A stretch of 64,000 nucleotides of DNA from G963668345 sp965226215. Its GTDB lineage: Bacteria > Acidobacteriota > Terriglobia > Bryobacterales > UBA6623. The stretch is taken from the NCBI GenBank assembly GCA_965226215.1, contig CBDDCH010000002.1, positions 2,790,001 to 2,854,000 on the forward strand. Direction: 5' to 3'. Below the pieces are notes generated by a model. The model was given only the letters and a program-made list of their open reading frames with translations, searched no databases and was not told the DNA's origin. Position 1 is the stretch's first letter; each line of letters begins with the position of its first letter. A program made the translations under genes and the position numbers. Positions 35,840 to 44,762 of this stretch are shown piece after piece.

Positions 35840-36565
35840 CTAGGCGCAAGCCAGAATCTCGGCGAGGTGTTTCGTTTTCACAGGCAGCCGGCGCCGGCTC
35901 AGGCCGCCGCGAATTTGCATCAGGCAACTGGGGTCGATCGAAACGACCGTGTCGGCGCCCGTGCGGAGAATAGCCTCGATCTTGCCGTCGAGCATGTCAG
36001 CCGAGATATCGTCGAACTTCACCGAGAATGTACCTCCGAAGCCACAGCATTCTTCGGCCAGCTCCATTTCACGCAACTCGAGTTGTTGCACGTTGCGCAG
36101 TAGCCGGCGAGGCTGCTCTTTGAGCTTGAGCTCGCGCAGGGCGTGACAGGAATCGTGATAAGTCGCTGTCGCCGGGAAGGTAGCACCTACGTCCTCTATG
36201 CCGGCGACTTCGACCAAAAACTCCGAAAACTCATAGACTCGCGTCGCCATGTTCCCGGCAGCTTGCTTCGAGGATGGATCTTTGTGGAACAGGTCGGTGA
36301 AGTGATGACGGATCATCGCACAACACGAACCGGAGGGAACAACAATGACTTCGGCGCTGTCGAAAACATTCAGAAAATGTCGGGCGACGTCGCGCGCCTC
36401 GGCGACGAAGCCGGAGTTGAAGGCGGGCTGGCCGCAACAGGTCTGTTCTTCCCGGAACTCGGTCTGGTAACCCAACCGTTCGAGGACCTTGGCCATCGCC
36501 AACCCAACTTCGGGGAACAACTGATCGACGAGGCAGGTGACAAAAAGCGAGACCCGAGTGCTCAT
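35840..36565 (-). CDS. lutA: Lactate utilisation protein A (cysteine-rich CCG protein)
   Basis: A 241-residue protein with two CCG domains: VSLFVTCLVDQLFPEVG, EQTCCGQPAFNSGF, VPSGSCCAMI, and later TYHDSCHALRELK and EECCGFGGTFSVK. These cysteines bind a non-cubane or [4Fe-4S] cluster in heterodisulphide reductase-like and lactate oxidase proteins. First gene of lutABC. ATG 36565 is used since MSTRVSLFVTC is the family N-terminus. The 380 bp in front hold a cluster of small hairpins. Confidence 0.93.
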   Translation of the reverse strand: MSTRVSLFVTCLVDQLFPEVGLAMAKVLERLGYQTEFREEQTCCGQPAFNSGFVAEARDVARHFLNVFDSAEVIVVPSGSCCAMIRHHFTDLFHKDPSSKQAAGNMATRVYEFSEFLVEVAGIEDVGATFPATATYHDSCHALRELKLKEQPRRLLRNVQQLELREMELAEECCGFGGTFSVKFDDISADMLDGKIEAILRTGADTVVSIDPSCLMQIRGGLSRRRLPVKTKHLAEILACA

Positions 36566-36785
36566 AGAGCGGATCTTGGAGGGACGCTTCGCATTGTAAC
36601 GCAGAGGAAGAGCGTCCCGCGCTCTCGCTCTTCGATCCAACGGTCGGCGAGGCGGGCCGTGATAGGACGGAGACAGTAGACAGAGCCGTACCCGCAAGGT
36701 TGCGGTCGAGGCCTCGTTGGGCACAACGGGGTTGTCTCGCCTGGGGGAGCCTGTTGAGTAGGAGGGTGGGTGATGGGCATCCCAA

Positions 36786-36921
36786 CCAGCCGTAAAACGG
36801 CTGGCCTAGCAACGGCCCACAAAAGCCGCGTGAACGCGGCTCAAACATCGGACAAGCAGGATTGCTTGTCCCACCGAGTAGCGAAGAGTCGTTGTCCCAT
36901 TGACAAGCAGGATTGCTTGTC
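36786..36921. repeat. Cluster of four short hairpins between accC and lutA
   Basis: Within the 380-bp gap 36566-36945, four perfect 8-bp-stem hairpins follow one another: CCAGCCGTAAAACGGCTGG (36786-36804), AGCCGCGTGAACGCGGCT (36824-36841), and GACAAGCAGGATTGCTTGTC twice (36851-36870 and 36902-36921). No gene is supported in the gap. Confidence 0.8.
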
Positions 36922-36945
36922 CTACCGGGTTTTGAGAGGCTCGGG

Positions 36946-38310
36946 CTACGGCCCCGGTGCTAAGGCCCGCTGTTCGATGAGGCGTTCGATGAAGTGGGTG
37001 TCGTAGTTGCCGAGCGAGAAATCGGAATCGGCCATGATCCGGCGGTGCAAGGGGATCGAGGTGTGGATGCCCTCGACCAGGAAAAAGTCGAGCGCCCGCT
37101 GCATGCGAATAATGGCTTCGGTACGGTCCCGGCCGTGACTGATGAGCTTGGCGATGAGCGAGTCGTAGTAGGGCGGTACGAACCAACCCGGGTAGGCCGC
37201 GGTATCGACGCGGATCCCGATGCCCCCCGGCAGCAATAGATTCGAGATACGTCCGGCCGAGGGGGTGAAGGTCTCGGGGTTCTCGGCGTTGATGCGGCAT
37301 TCAATGGCGTGGCCGCGAATCTCGATCTTTTCTGGAACGACCGACGGTAGCTGCTCGCCGTCAGCAAGGAGAATCTGGCTCTTTACCAAATCGACGCCGG
37401 TGATTTGTTCCGTGACGGGATGTTCGACTTGGATGCGCGCGTTGAGCTCGATGAAGTGGAGATCACCTCTTTCGTCCATCAGGAACTCGACGGTTCCTGC
37501 GTTCGAGTATCCGACCTTTGACAAGGCCCGGGTGATCTGGCCACCGAGGCGATCGCGTGTTTCCTGGTCGAGACGAGGAGAGGGTGCTTCTTCGAGCAGT
37601 TTTTGGTGCCGGCGTTGGACGGAGCACTCTCGCTCACCGAGCGTGATGACCTGACCGTGGTTGTCGCCGAGCACCTGAAATTCGATGTGACGGGGCCTTT
37701 CGATGAACTTCTCGAGATAGACTTCGGAGGAATGAAAGCTGACGGCGGCCTCGTGTTGCGCCTGGTGGAAAAGCTCGGGAAGTTGGCGGGCGCTGTGGAC
37801 TACCCTCATCCCCCGGCCGCCCCCGCCGGCAGCTGCCTTGATCATCACGGGAAAGCCGATGTCATTGGCCCAGCGGCGGGCTTCTTCGACCGACTCCAGC
37901 GGTTCGTCAGATCCCGGCAGGACAGGCAGCCCCGCTTCCTTTACCGCTCGACGCGCTCGGGCCTTATCGCCCATCAGCCGAATCTGGTCTGCTTTCGGCC
38001 CGATGAAAGTAATGCCCGACACTTCGCAGACTTCAGCGAAACTCGCGTCTTCGGCGAGGAAGCCGTAGCCGGGGTGAATGGCGTCGACGTCGGTGATTTC
38101 GGCGGCACTGATCATACGCGAGACGTTCAGATAGCTCTCGGTGCTGCGCGGTGGACCGATGCACAGGGCTTCGTCGGCATAACGCACGTGCAGCGAGCCG
38201 CGGTCGGCTTCGGAGTACACCGCTACCGTACGGATGCCGAGATCCTTGCATGCCGCGATGACGCGCAGGGCGATTTCACCCCGGTTGGCGATCAACAGTT
38301 TCCTGAACAT
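36946..38310 (-). CDS. accC: Biotin carboxylase subunit of acetyl-CoA carboxylase
   Basis: A 454-residue ATP-grasp enzyme that carboxylates the biotin on AccB, the first half-reaction of fatty acid synthesis. Motifs: KLLIANRGEIALRVIAACKD, HPGYGFLAEDASFA, the glycine-rich ATP loop IKAAAGGGGRGMRVV, RHIEFQVLGDNHG, and the catalytic region ECSVQRRHQKLLEEAPSP with INAEN further on. Starts 14 bp after accB. Length and order match normal AccC. Confidence 0.96.
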   Translation of the reverse strand: MFRKLLIANRGEIALRVIAACKDLGIRTVAVYSEADRGSLHVRYADEALCIGPPRSTESYLNVSRMISAAEITDVDAIHPGYGFLAEDASFAEVCEVSGITFIGPKADQIRLMGDKARARRAVKEAGLPVLPGSDEPLESVEEARRWANDIGFPVMIKAAAGGGGRGMRVVHSARQLPELFHQAQHEAAVSFHSSEVYLEKFIERPRHIEFQVLGDNHGQVITLGERECSVQRRHQKLLEEAPSPRLDQETRDRLGGQITRALSKVGYSNAGTVEFLMDERGDLHFIELNARIQVEHPVTEQITGVDLVKSQILLADGEQLPSVVPEKIEIRGHAIECRINAENPETFTPSAGRISNLLLPGGIGIRVDTAAYPGWFVPPYYDSLIAKLISHGRDRTEAIIRMQRALDFFLVEGIHTSIPLHRRIMADSDFSLGNYDTHFIERLIEQRALAPGP

Positions 38311-38324
38311 AGGATTCCGAGGCT

Positions 38325-38843
38325 CTACGCGTTGGGCTTGATCGCGAACAGCGCGGCGCCGTAGTCGACCGGCTGGGCATTAGAGACGAATCGTTTGACG
38401 ACAACGCCTCCGGTCTCGGCTTCAATCTCGTTCATCAGCTTCATGGCCTCGATGATGCAGAGCACTTGGCCCGCTTGGACTTTGTCGCCCACTTCGACGA
38501 ACGAGGGAGCGTCTGGAGACGGCGCCTCATAAAAAGTCCCCACAATAGGGGCCGTTACCATAACCAGATTTTCCTCCTGCTCTGCCGATTCTTCGGTGGA
38601 CGCCGCGGGGGGAGGGGGAGCGGGCTTGCTCGGTGGCGCTACCGGTGGGGGTTGAACGGCTTCGGCAATCGAGGGCGGGGCGGAGGCGACCACGACGTAG
38701 GGCGGCGAGTTGGGGTTGTCTGACGGTCCGCCACGTGGAAAACGGCGAATTCGGAGCTTCTCGTCTCCTTTTTCGAATTCGAGCTCGGCAATATCCTTTT
38801 CAACGGCAGTGTCGATCAGGGCCTTAATCTGTCTTAGGTTCAT
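38325..38843 (-). CDS. accB: Biotin carboxyl carrier protein
   Basis: A 172-residue carrier of acetyl-CoA carboxylase. An N-terminal helical part (MNLRQIKALIDTAVEKDIAE) is joined by a Pro/Ala-rich linker (44-90) to the biotinyl domain, where EAMKLMNEIEAE holds the biotin-accepting Lys135; a thumb-like APSPDAPSF precedes it. It lies between the Xaa-Pro peptidase and accC, the common bacterial order, here without efp. Confidence 0.96.
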   Translation of the reverse strand: MNLRQIKALIDTAVEKDIAELEFEKGDEKLRIRRFPRGGPSDNPNSPPYVVVASAPPSIAEAVQPPPVAPPSKPAPPPPAASTEESAEQEENLVMVTAPIVGTFYEAPSPDAPSFVEVGDKVQAGQVLCIIEAMKLMNEIEAETGGVVVKRFVSNAQPVDYGAALFAIKPNA

Positions 38844-38888
38844 GGAATGGCCGAGTTCTGCTTCGCGCTGAGCAAAGGCAATGGGGGA

Positions 38889-39989
38889 TCAAAACCGCCG
38901 AAGTTCGCGGGATGTCGGGGTTAGGATCTCGAAACCGTTTCGCTTGACGAGGACGACGTCTTCAAGACGCGCTCCGCCGACGCCTTCCACGTAAGCACCC
39001 GGTTCGATTGTCACGACCATACCGGCGGCTAGTTTCGTATCCTGCGTGGCCCCGAGGCGCGGTCCTTCGTGAATCTCAAGGCCAAGTCCGTGTCCCGTCG
39101 AGTGGGTAAAAGCCTTGTCGAGCTTGAACTTGCGCAACACCTGGCGGGCTTTGCGGTCCACGGTTTTGGCTTTGACACCGGACCGAACTTCGTCCACAGC
39201 CGCGGATTGAGCCTCTCGGACCGCCTTGAAAATCGTCCTGGCTCGCGTGTCCAGGCGCCCGAGGCACAGCATACGAGTCATGTCACTCGTATAGCCATCG
39301 AGTATAGCACCCTGATCGACGACGATGAGGGCCGCGGGTGGGAGTCGGCGGCGGGTCGGTTGAGCATGTGGCAGCGAGGAGCGCTCTCCCCCGGCAACGA
39401 TGGTGTCAAACGCCGCCCCGTCGGCGCCGAGGCGCCGCATTTGGTATTCGATCTCAGCCGCAAGGCGCGCTTCCGTCCATTGGGGTCTGAGTTGCCGGCA
39501 AGCTCGCTCGAAGGCTTCGGAGTTCAACTTGACAGCCCGGCGAATCTGTTCGACTTCCGCCGCGCTCTTGATCAGCCGCAGTGCTTCGACAACGCCACTG
39601 AGCGGACTGAGACGCCTACCGCGAAGGCTTTCCCGGAGGCAGCGATAGGTCTCAAACGAGACGCGGTTTTGCTCGAAGGCGAGGCGCCGGATGCGACGTC
39701 GCCGGATACCGTCGGTCACCGCGGATAGAGGCCCATCGGCGGCAACCACGATCTCGACGCCTTCGGTCTGCTGCGCGGCTTGCGTTCCGTAGCGCCCGTC
39801 CACATAGAGGGCTGCGCTTTCCGGATCGACAACCAAGTAACCGAGACTGCCCGTGAACCCTGTGAGGTAACGGAGGTTAGCGAGTCCGGAGACCAGAAAA
39901 TACTCGTGCCCGCTGCGGGCCAGAGCGGCCCGTAGCGCCCTCAGCCGCGAGGGCCCTTCCGTTTTGGATTGCCGGTCCTTAGCCCGCAT
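38889..39989 (-). CDS. Xaa-Pro peptidase (M24 family)
   Basis: A 366-residue metallopeptidase: N-terminal creatinase-like domain (RLRALRAALARSGHEYFLVS, NLRYLTGFTGSLGYL) and a pita-bread catalytic domain with metal ligands in VVDQGAILDGYTSDMTRML, STGHGLGLEIHE, TIEPGAY and RLEDVVLV. It cleaves N-terminal residues before proline. The start ATG 39989 sits inside a palindromic repeat (39980-40035) and has AGGTGG 8 bp upstream. A longer start at 40055 would overlap the previous gene by ATGA but would translate the repeat into a 22-residue N-terminal tail. Followed by accB and accC. Confidence 0.88.
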   Translation of the reverse strand: MRAKDRQSKTEGPSRLRALRAALARSGHEYFLVSGLANLRYLTGFTGSLGYLVVDPESAALYVDGRYGTQAAQQTEGVEIVVAADGPLSAVTDGIRRRRIRRLAFEQNRVSFETYRCLRESLRGRRLSPLSGVVEALRLIKSAAEVEQIRRAVKLNSEAFERACRQLRPQWTEARLAAEIEYQMRRLGADGAAFDTIVAGGERSSLPHAQPTRRRLPPAALIVVDQGAILDGYTSDMTRMLCLGRLDTRARTIFKAVREAQSAAVDEVRSGVKAKTVDRKARQVLRKFKLDKAFTHSTGHGLGLEIHEGPRLGATQDTKLAAGMVVTIEPGAYVEGVGGARLEDVVLVKRNGFEILTPTSRELRRF

Positions 39990-40035
39990 TTCTGACCACC
40001 TGACGGCCGAAGCACGTGGTGAGAAAAGCGGGCTA
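39980..40035. repeat. Complete palindromic intergenic repeat (family P)
   Basis: Arms TAGCCCGCATTTCTGACCAC (39980-39999) and GTGGTGAGAAAAGCGGGCTA (40016-40035) pair at 18 of 20 positions around a 16-base loop. Related arms recur at 29844, 30010, 30296, 48207, 48386 and 48711. This copy lies between the AMIN gene and the Xaa-Pro peptidase and contains the latter's apparent start codon. Confidence 0.85.
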
Positions 40036-40051
40036 GCTTGGGTGGCGGGTG

Positions 40052-40837
40052 TCATTCGACCGCCGGTGAAAGCCGAATCCTCAAACTGCCTGGTCGGGAC
40101 GATATCTGCACGTCGGGGAAGGAAACCACGTCGAAGACGATTCGGGATACGGGCGGATCCGCTTGGTATTGCCCAACGCGGACACGTTCCATGGACGGAT
40201 GGGAGATCGGCTGTGATCTCTGGGGTTTAGGAATCGCAACGCGAAAGCCGGGGATGTCGATCACCACTCTGTTCGGGTTGTCGACGCGAAACGTCGTGTA
40301 CGTGGGAGTCCCCTCGGTCATGATGACGACCTGCACCAAGTTACCCTGAGTCACCTGGCGAAGTTGCGTCAGCCTGCCGCCGGAGGGGGAGACAGGCGGT
40401 TCCCCTGGGGGCGGCGGTTCAGCGCTTGCCAATCCCTGTTGTGAAGTCGGAGGCTGGGGAGGAGAGGTCTCTGGAGTTGAGAGAGACGACGGCTCCGGAG
40501 TGGCGCCGGCGAGAGGCGGATCTTCGCTGGGATCGACGGCCCCTCCGGCGTCCCCCGCCAGAGCTGGGGTTTCGGCCGTGCCGGACTGCGTGTCTGTGAG
40601 AAGGTCCTCTGACGCCGGCGGAGTAGGCGGCACGCTGGAGGCTTGATCGCCCGTCACGTTTGTTTCGCCCTCGAAGAGCCCAAACCCGACGCGGAGTATC
40701 GAGAAGCCTAGCGCCAACAGTACGATCGCTAGGACAAGCTCTCGCCGAGAAATGAAGGCCGACCAGTCGCGTGGCTCAAGGGCCGATTGCCACCCGGGCG
40801 GCTTGATGCGAGGACGCAGCAGATTAATCTCGATCAT
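40052..40837 (-). CDS. AMIN-domain protein with PilN-like N-terminus
   Basis: A 261-residue membrane-anchored protein. It starts MIEINLLRPRIKPP, much like PilN proteins, has one membrane helix (about 34-52, LVLAIVLLALGFSILRVGF), a long Pro/Ser/Glu-rich linker (60-155), and ends in an AMIN domain (about 160-261: LTQLRQVTQGNLVQVVIMTE, NPNRVVIDIPGF, SRIVFDVVSF). AMIN domains bind peptidoglycan in PilQ and AmiC. It overlaps pilM by 14 bp and so occupies the pilN position, but the PilN fold itself is absent. Possibly a cell-wall link for the PilM-centred assembly; this is inference. Confidence 0.8.
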   Translation of the reverse strand: MIEINLLRPRIKPPGWQSALEPRDWSAFISRRELVLAIVLLALGFSILRVGFGLFEGETNVTGDQASSVPPTPPASEDLLTDTQSGTAETPALAGDAGGAVDPSEDPPLAGATPEPSSLSTPETSPPQPPTSQQGLASAEPPPPGEPPVSPSGGRLTQLRQVTQGNLVQVVIMTEGTPTYTTFRVDNPNRVVIDIPGFRVAIPKPQRSQPISHPSMERVRVGQYQADPPVSRIVFDVVSFPDVQISSRPGSLRIRLSPAVE

Positions 40838-41894
40838 GGTCTGGGAAACTGCGTAGAGTCAATCCTATGGCCAGTGTCATTGCGAGCTTGTGTTCATCTA
40901 CTAGCTTACCGGCGTCACTGCTTGGAGAATAGGAGATGTTCCTCATTGGATCGAGCTGGTGGACGGGAAGACCCAGTTGCTTGTGAAGGGCTTCTTCGAG
41001 CTGGTCGCTGCCGACCGCCCCGCCGGAGAGATAAATAGACTGCAAGCCGTCGGGAGCCGCCATCTGGGCAAGCTCCTCCCAGAACCCGTCCACTTGGGCA
41101 AGAACGCGCTCGGGCAGACTGCTTGGCGCAAGGGTTATTTGGCGCCTGGCGATGGAAACATGTCGGGCAAACCGGAGTGTCCGCCCTTTCATGAGGCAGA
41201 CGATCAGGTGGCCAGCGCTGACGTGTAACAGAACGCACGGTGAGTTCGCCTCCGGTTCGCGGCTGTGCGCGAAAGCGTTCGCCAAAGCACAAGCTTGAAC
41301 GTCGACGAAAGCCGCTTTTCTGCCGGCCAGGACAACAGTCTCACGCAGCCATTCCACTTGCTCAGCCGGAGAGCTGACCCAGAGGACCTCCGACGGCGCC
41401 CCGTCGGCATCGGCTCCCACGGGCTGATAGTCGAGGAGCGCGTTTTCAACGGGGTAGGGAAGCGTCTTTTCGGCGGCCCTCCGGACCATCTCGTCCAGCC
41501 CCAAATCATCCTTGTCGGACACCGCATCACATTGGCAATAAACTTTGTCACCACACACAGCAACCGCGACCTGGCACGCTCGAATCCGGAAATCTTTGAA
41601 GAGGCGCTTGAGCTCCAAGGCGATCTCAATTCCGTCCGTTAGTGTTCCTTCTGTAACCGCGTCGCGGGGCGTGGGAGCGATAGCAGCCTGTTTGAGCGTG
41701 ATTCGACCGTGGGGGCGATGCAGTAACACGGCCTTAATCGCGGTCGAGCCGATATCCAGTCCCAATAGGGCCGGTCTCCACCGGGCGGCCTTGGCAAGGA
41801 GTGGTGGCTTCGAACTCTGCGCCGCGGAAGCGGTCGCCGGAAACTCGGATGTGGGTTTCTGGTTCCCGGTCGTGTTGTCCTTTAATCCCAACAT
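40824..41894 (-). CDS. pilM: Type IV pilus assembly protein PilM
   Basis: A 356-residue actin-like cytoplasmic protein of type IV pilus assembly. The ATP-binding phosphate-1 motif LLGLDIGSTAIKAVLL lies near residue 43-58 after a variable N-terminus; a second lies at YLSGGAVGSDQLEEAL, and the C-terminus is LAMTLAIGLTLRSF as in PilM. PilM normally binds the N-terminus of PilN; the next gene keeps a PilN-like INLL start. No pilO, pilP or pilQ follows in this operon. Confidence 0.9.
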   Translation of the reverse strand: MLGLKDNTTGNQKPTSEFPATASAAQSSKPPLLAKAARWRPALLGLDIGSTAIKAVLLHRPHGRITLKQAAIAPTPRDAVTEGTLTDGIEIALELKRLFKDFRIRACQVAVAVCGDKVYCQCDAVSDKDDLGLDEMVRRAAEKTLPYPVENALLDYQPVGADADGAPSEVLWVSSPAEQVEWLRETVVLAGRKAAFVDVQACALANAFAHSREPEANSPCVLLHVSAGHLIVCLMKGRTLRFARHVSIARRQITLAPSSLPERVLAQVDGFWEELAQMAAPDGLQSIYLSGGAVGSDQLEEALHKQLGLPVHQLDPMRNISYSPSSDAGKLVDEHKLAMTLAIGLTLRSFPDHDRD

Positions 41895-41968
41895 GAAGCT
41901 TTCCTGCGGCTTCGCTTGATCCCTTGAAGGACCGATTGGCCGAAAGACGAGTCAAGCTTAAGTTGCCG

Positions 41969-42583
41969 CTACCTCAAAAACTGGGCGAGATCCTGAGCGA
42001 GCAGCCGAGCCCGGTCCGCCAGATTCTTGGCGATCGCGGGGTCACGTTTGCGGGCCGCCTCCGCTTGGCTAAGGAACCCACGAATTAGTCGCACAGCGTT
42101 GATCTGGTCCGGGGTGAGGCTTCGATCGACAATACCAGCCAGAGTTCGTCGTACAGTTTGGATGCTCCTTTCTATAGCTCGGTCGTAGGCTCGCCTTTGG
42201 TCGGCCGTCAGGATCTTTCCGAGCTGCGGAAACGCACGGGGAGGAGAATCGCCCGATGAAGCTGCGGCCCCATCCGTCGCCGTTGTTTCAGTGACCTCCC
42301 CCACTTCCGTGGATAGACCGGGATCTTGTCGTCTCGGATCATCGGCAAGCGCCAAGGGCGCCCCTTGTTGAGGCATCGCCCCAGCCGGGATCTCCTGCGA
42401 GGGCGCCAGCTGGTCTTGTGTCTGGGGCTCCGACACCGGTTCCGCCGGCGACGGCGCGGCCTCGGCCACTGGCGGAACCCGTGGGAGCGGAGAAGCGGGC
42501 ACCTTCGCCACGTCGGTCTGCTTCTGGCAGGATGCTCCCAGAGTCAGCAAGACAGACATGAGAAACGGAAGCGCCGGGTGCAT
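41969..42583 (-). CDS. Lipoprotein of unknown function between kinase and pilM
   Basis: A 204-residue protein with signal MHPALPFLMSVLLTLGASC and lipobox Cys. The middle (25-125) is a Pro/Ala/Glu-rich spacer; the last 80 residues form a helical domain (ILTADQRRAYDRAIERSIQT, LTPDQINAVRLIRGFLSQAE, LADRARLLAQDLAQFLR) I cannot assign. Position between a two-component system and pilM suggests an envelope part of the same process. ATG 42583 was taken for the signal peptide; the in-frame ATG 42724 adds 47 residues without a leader character. Confidence 0.6.
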   Translation of the reverse strand: MHPALPFLMSVLLTLGASCQKQTDVAKVPASPLPRVPPVAEAAPSPAEPVSEPQTQDQLAPSQEIPAGAMPQQGAPLALADDPRRQDPGLSTEVGEVTETTATDGAAASSGDSPPRAFPQLGKILTADQRRAYDRAIERSIQTVRRTLAGIVDRSLTPDQINAVRLIRGFLSQAEAARKRDPAIAKNLADRARLLAQDLAQFLR

Positions 42584-42731
42584 TCCAATACATGGCGGCC
42601 GAGTGATATCTCGAACGACGGTGTCCTTTCTTGTTAGCGTGCAGCCGCTGAGCGCCGTTAGCCCTAGCGGAATGCAATCGGCTTTTGTTCGGGGACTCAT
42701 TGATGATCGCGCAAGCTGTTTCACCTTTCAA

Positions 42732-44684
42732 CTACGACATCTCAGTAGCGGTGGTTGTTTTGTTGTCAACGCGGCGCGATCGAGCGTCCGCGAAAGGGTC
42801 GGAGCCCGAGGGAAGCAACTGAGCTTCCGTTTCCTTCGAAGCTGCGAGCCGGAGACGAAACACCGTCCCCCTGCCAAGATCGCTGGTGAAATCGATTGTG
42901 CCGCCATGTAGCTGTACGACCCGAAACGTCATCGCCAATCCGATACCGGAGCCTTGTCCTTTGGTGGTGAAATACAAGTTATAGATCTTGTCGCCTATTT
43001 CGCTTGGTATTCCGCCGCCCTGGTCTCGAATCGTCACCAGCCAGTCCGGACCAGCCCTACGAACGCCGATTTCCAGCCGTCCGCCCTCCGGCATGGCGTC
43101 AATGCCGTTGACGACAACGTTGAGGATCCCTTGCATCAACAGATCGCGATCTCCTTTAACCGGAGCATCGGCGACTTCGTTGTGAATAACGATTTCGACC
43201 TTTCGCCTCTCGGCTTCCGGGGCAACGAGGGTGCGGACTTCTTCGACCAACTTCACCAGATCAACAGGCTGGAAATCAAGGTCTACGGGACGGGTGAAGT
43301 CCAGAAAGCTCTTGACCACGCGGTCGAGCCGAGTGATCTCGCGGGCGATGACCTGAAGCTCACTCTGGACCGCCGCCGAGGAACCATCCAACTTGGACTT
43401 CAACACCTCCAGATGCAAAGCGATGGAGTTCAGAGGGTTCTTGATCTCATGCGCTGCTCCGCCGGTAAGGCGGCTGATGGACGCGAGCCGGTTGGAGATG
43501 TCCAATTGCGATTCGAGTTCACGTCGGGGAGTTGCGTCGCGCAGCGTTACCAGCGCGCCGACTCGTTCGTGGGTGGGAAAGTGCTCGAGAACTTCAACAC
43601 TGACCAGCAGGTGGATGGGCGTCTCTCCCTGGCGATCGAGCGTGACGGGAGAGTCTGCTACCGCTCGCCGGAAGTGGACGGCACTCTGAACCAGTGCCCC
43701 GAGATCGGTCGAGTCAGGGAAGACCTCTTCGATGGGCGCTCCCATCATTTGCCAGCGACCCCCGAGAATGCGCTCCGCGGCGCGCCCGGCCATGACCAGG
43801 TGGCTGTCATGGCCAAATAGGAGGACGGCGTCCTCCATCCTTTCGAGCAACTGATCGACGTTGGCCTGCAATTGCGTGCGGTCGGCCTGGACGTCCCTCA
43901 TTTGCTCACCCAGCAGGTTGAGCTTGGACTCGACGACTGCTACCTCCTTGGAGGGGTTCTTTGGGGAGCCGCGGTCTGCCAGGACCTCGCCGCGGCTGAT
44001 GCGGTCGATAACGTCGCTGATTCTGGCCAGTGGCCGGTAAGCGATCCTGGAGGTGAGGAAAGCCAGGAGGATCGACAGGAGCAGAGACACGGCGGAGACG
44101 GCCGCCAGATCCCGGATCCGCGGCATGACTTGACTTCGAAGCAGCACCGACGACAAGATCACTCGAACGGTGAACAACGGTGCTTGCTTCTCGAGTATGC
44201 CGAGATTCCTTGCCACTTCATAGTCTTGATTGCGGGCCAGGACCTCCTTGAGTTTGACCCACAAAGGCTTTTCCTCGAAGTCTTCGAAACGGGGCAGGGA
44301 ATCGATCTTCCGGCCCGCTTTGGACGGAAAAGAACCGGCCAAGACACGATCGTTCTTTCCGCTGACGAGCGCCTCGACAATAACAGGGGAACTGCCAACA
44401 AGCTTTTGAAGCAACGTAGACAAGCCGACGTCCTGTTCAACCATCTCCGTCCAGATCTTCTCGACCTCTTCGTCGCTTCTCGGGGGAGGCTGCCAGCTAG
44501 GAGTCTGCTCGTTGACGATCTGGAGAATAAAGCTTTCGACCTGCGTGGCATTCATGTTGGCCAACTCCAGGGCGTCCCGAAAGCGACTTTCGACCACGCC
44601 ATGGATGTGGAAAAGGGAAAGAGCCAGCACAACCGTCACAACCAGGGCAACGATCGATAGCTGAAGGCGGGTTCTCAGGGACAT
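42732..44684 (-). CDS. Membrane sensor histidine kinase, NtrB-like
   Basis: A 650-residue kinase with two membrane helices (about 8-27 and 192-211) enclosing a 160-residue extracytoplasmic sensor, then HAMP (212-265), PAS (275-390), HisKA with ASISRLTGGAAHEIKNPLNS (His412), and an ATPase domain (VVNGIDAMPEGG, IRDQGGGIP, GSGIGLAMTFRVVQLHGG). It is encoded 78 bp behind an NtrC-type regulator and probably phosphorylates it. Only one sensor domain is periplasmic; its ligand is unknown. Confidence 0.92.
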   Translation of the reverse strand: MSLRTRLQLSIVALVVTVVLALSLFHIHGVVESRFRDALELANMNATQVESFILQIVNEQTPSWQPPPRSDEEVEKIWTEMVEQDVGLSTLLQKLVGSSPVIVEALVSGKNDRVLAGSFPSKAGRKIDSLPRFEDFEEKPLWVKLKEVLARNQDYEVARNLGILEKQAPLFTVRVILSSVLLRSQVMPRIRDLAAVSAVSLLLSILLAFLTSRIAYRPLARISDVIDRISRGEVLADRGSPKNPSKEVAVVESKLNLLGEQMRDVQADRTQLQANVDQLLERMEDAVLLFGHDSHLVMAGRAAERILGGRWQMMGAPIEEVFPDSTDLGALVQSAVHFRRAVADSPVTLDRQGETPIHLLVSVEVLEHFPTHERVGALVTLRDATPRRELESQLDISNRLASISRLTGGAAHEIKNPLNSIALHLEVLKSKLDGSSAAVQSELQVIAREITRLDRVVKSFLDFTRPVDLDFQPVDLVKLVEEVRTLVAPEAERRKVEIVIHNEVADAPVKGDRDLLMQGILNVVVNGIDAMPEGGRLEIGVRRAGPDWLVTIRDQGGGIPSEIGDKIYNLYFTTKGQGSGIGLAMTFRVVQLHGGTIDFTSDLGRGTVFRLRLAASKETEAQLLPSGSDPFADARSRRVDNKTTTATEMS

Positions 44685-44762
44685 AAGGACTTGGTTGTCG
44701 AGAGCAATCTCGAAGCCGCGCGCTGAGAGCGTGCGCTACAACCGGCGACGCGTGCCTGGCGG

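Noticed and set aside
36851..36921. CRISPR-like pair of identical 20-bp repeats (GACAAGCA hairpin)
   Set aside because: Only two copies with a 31-bp spacer of repeat-like character and no cas genes; better explained as recurrent hairpin elements.
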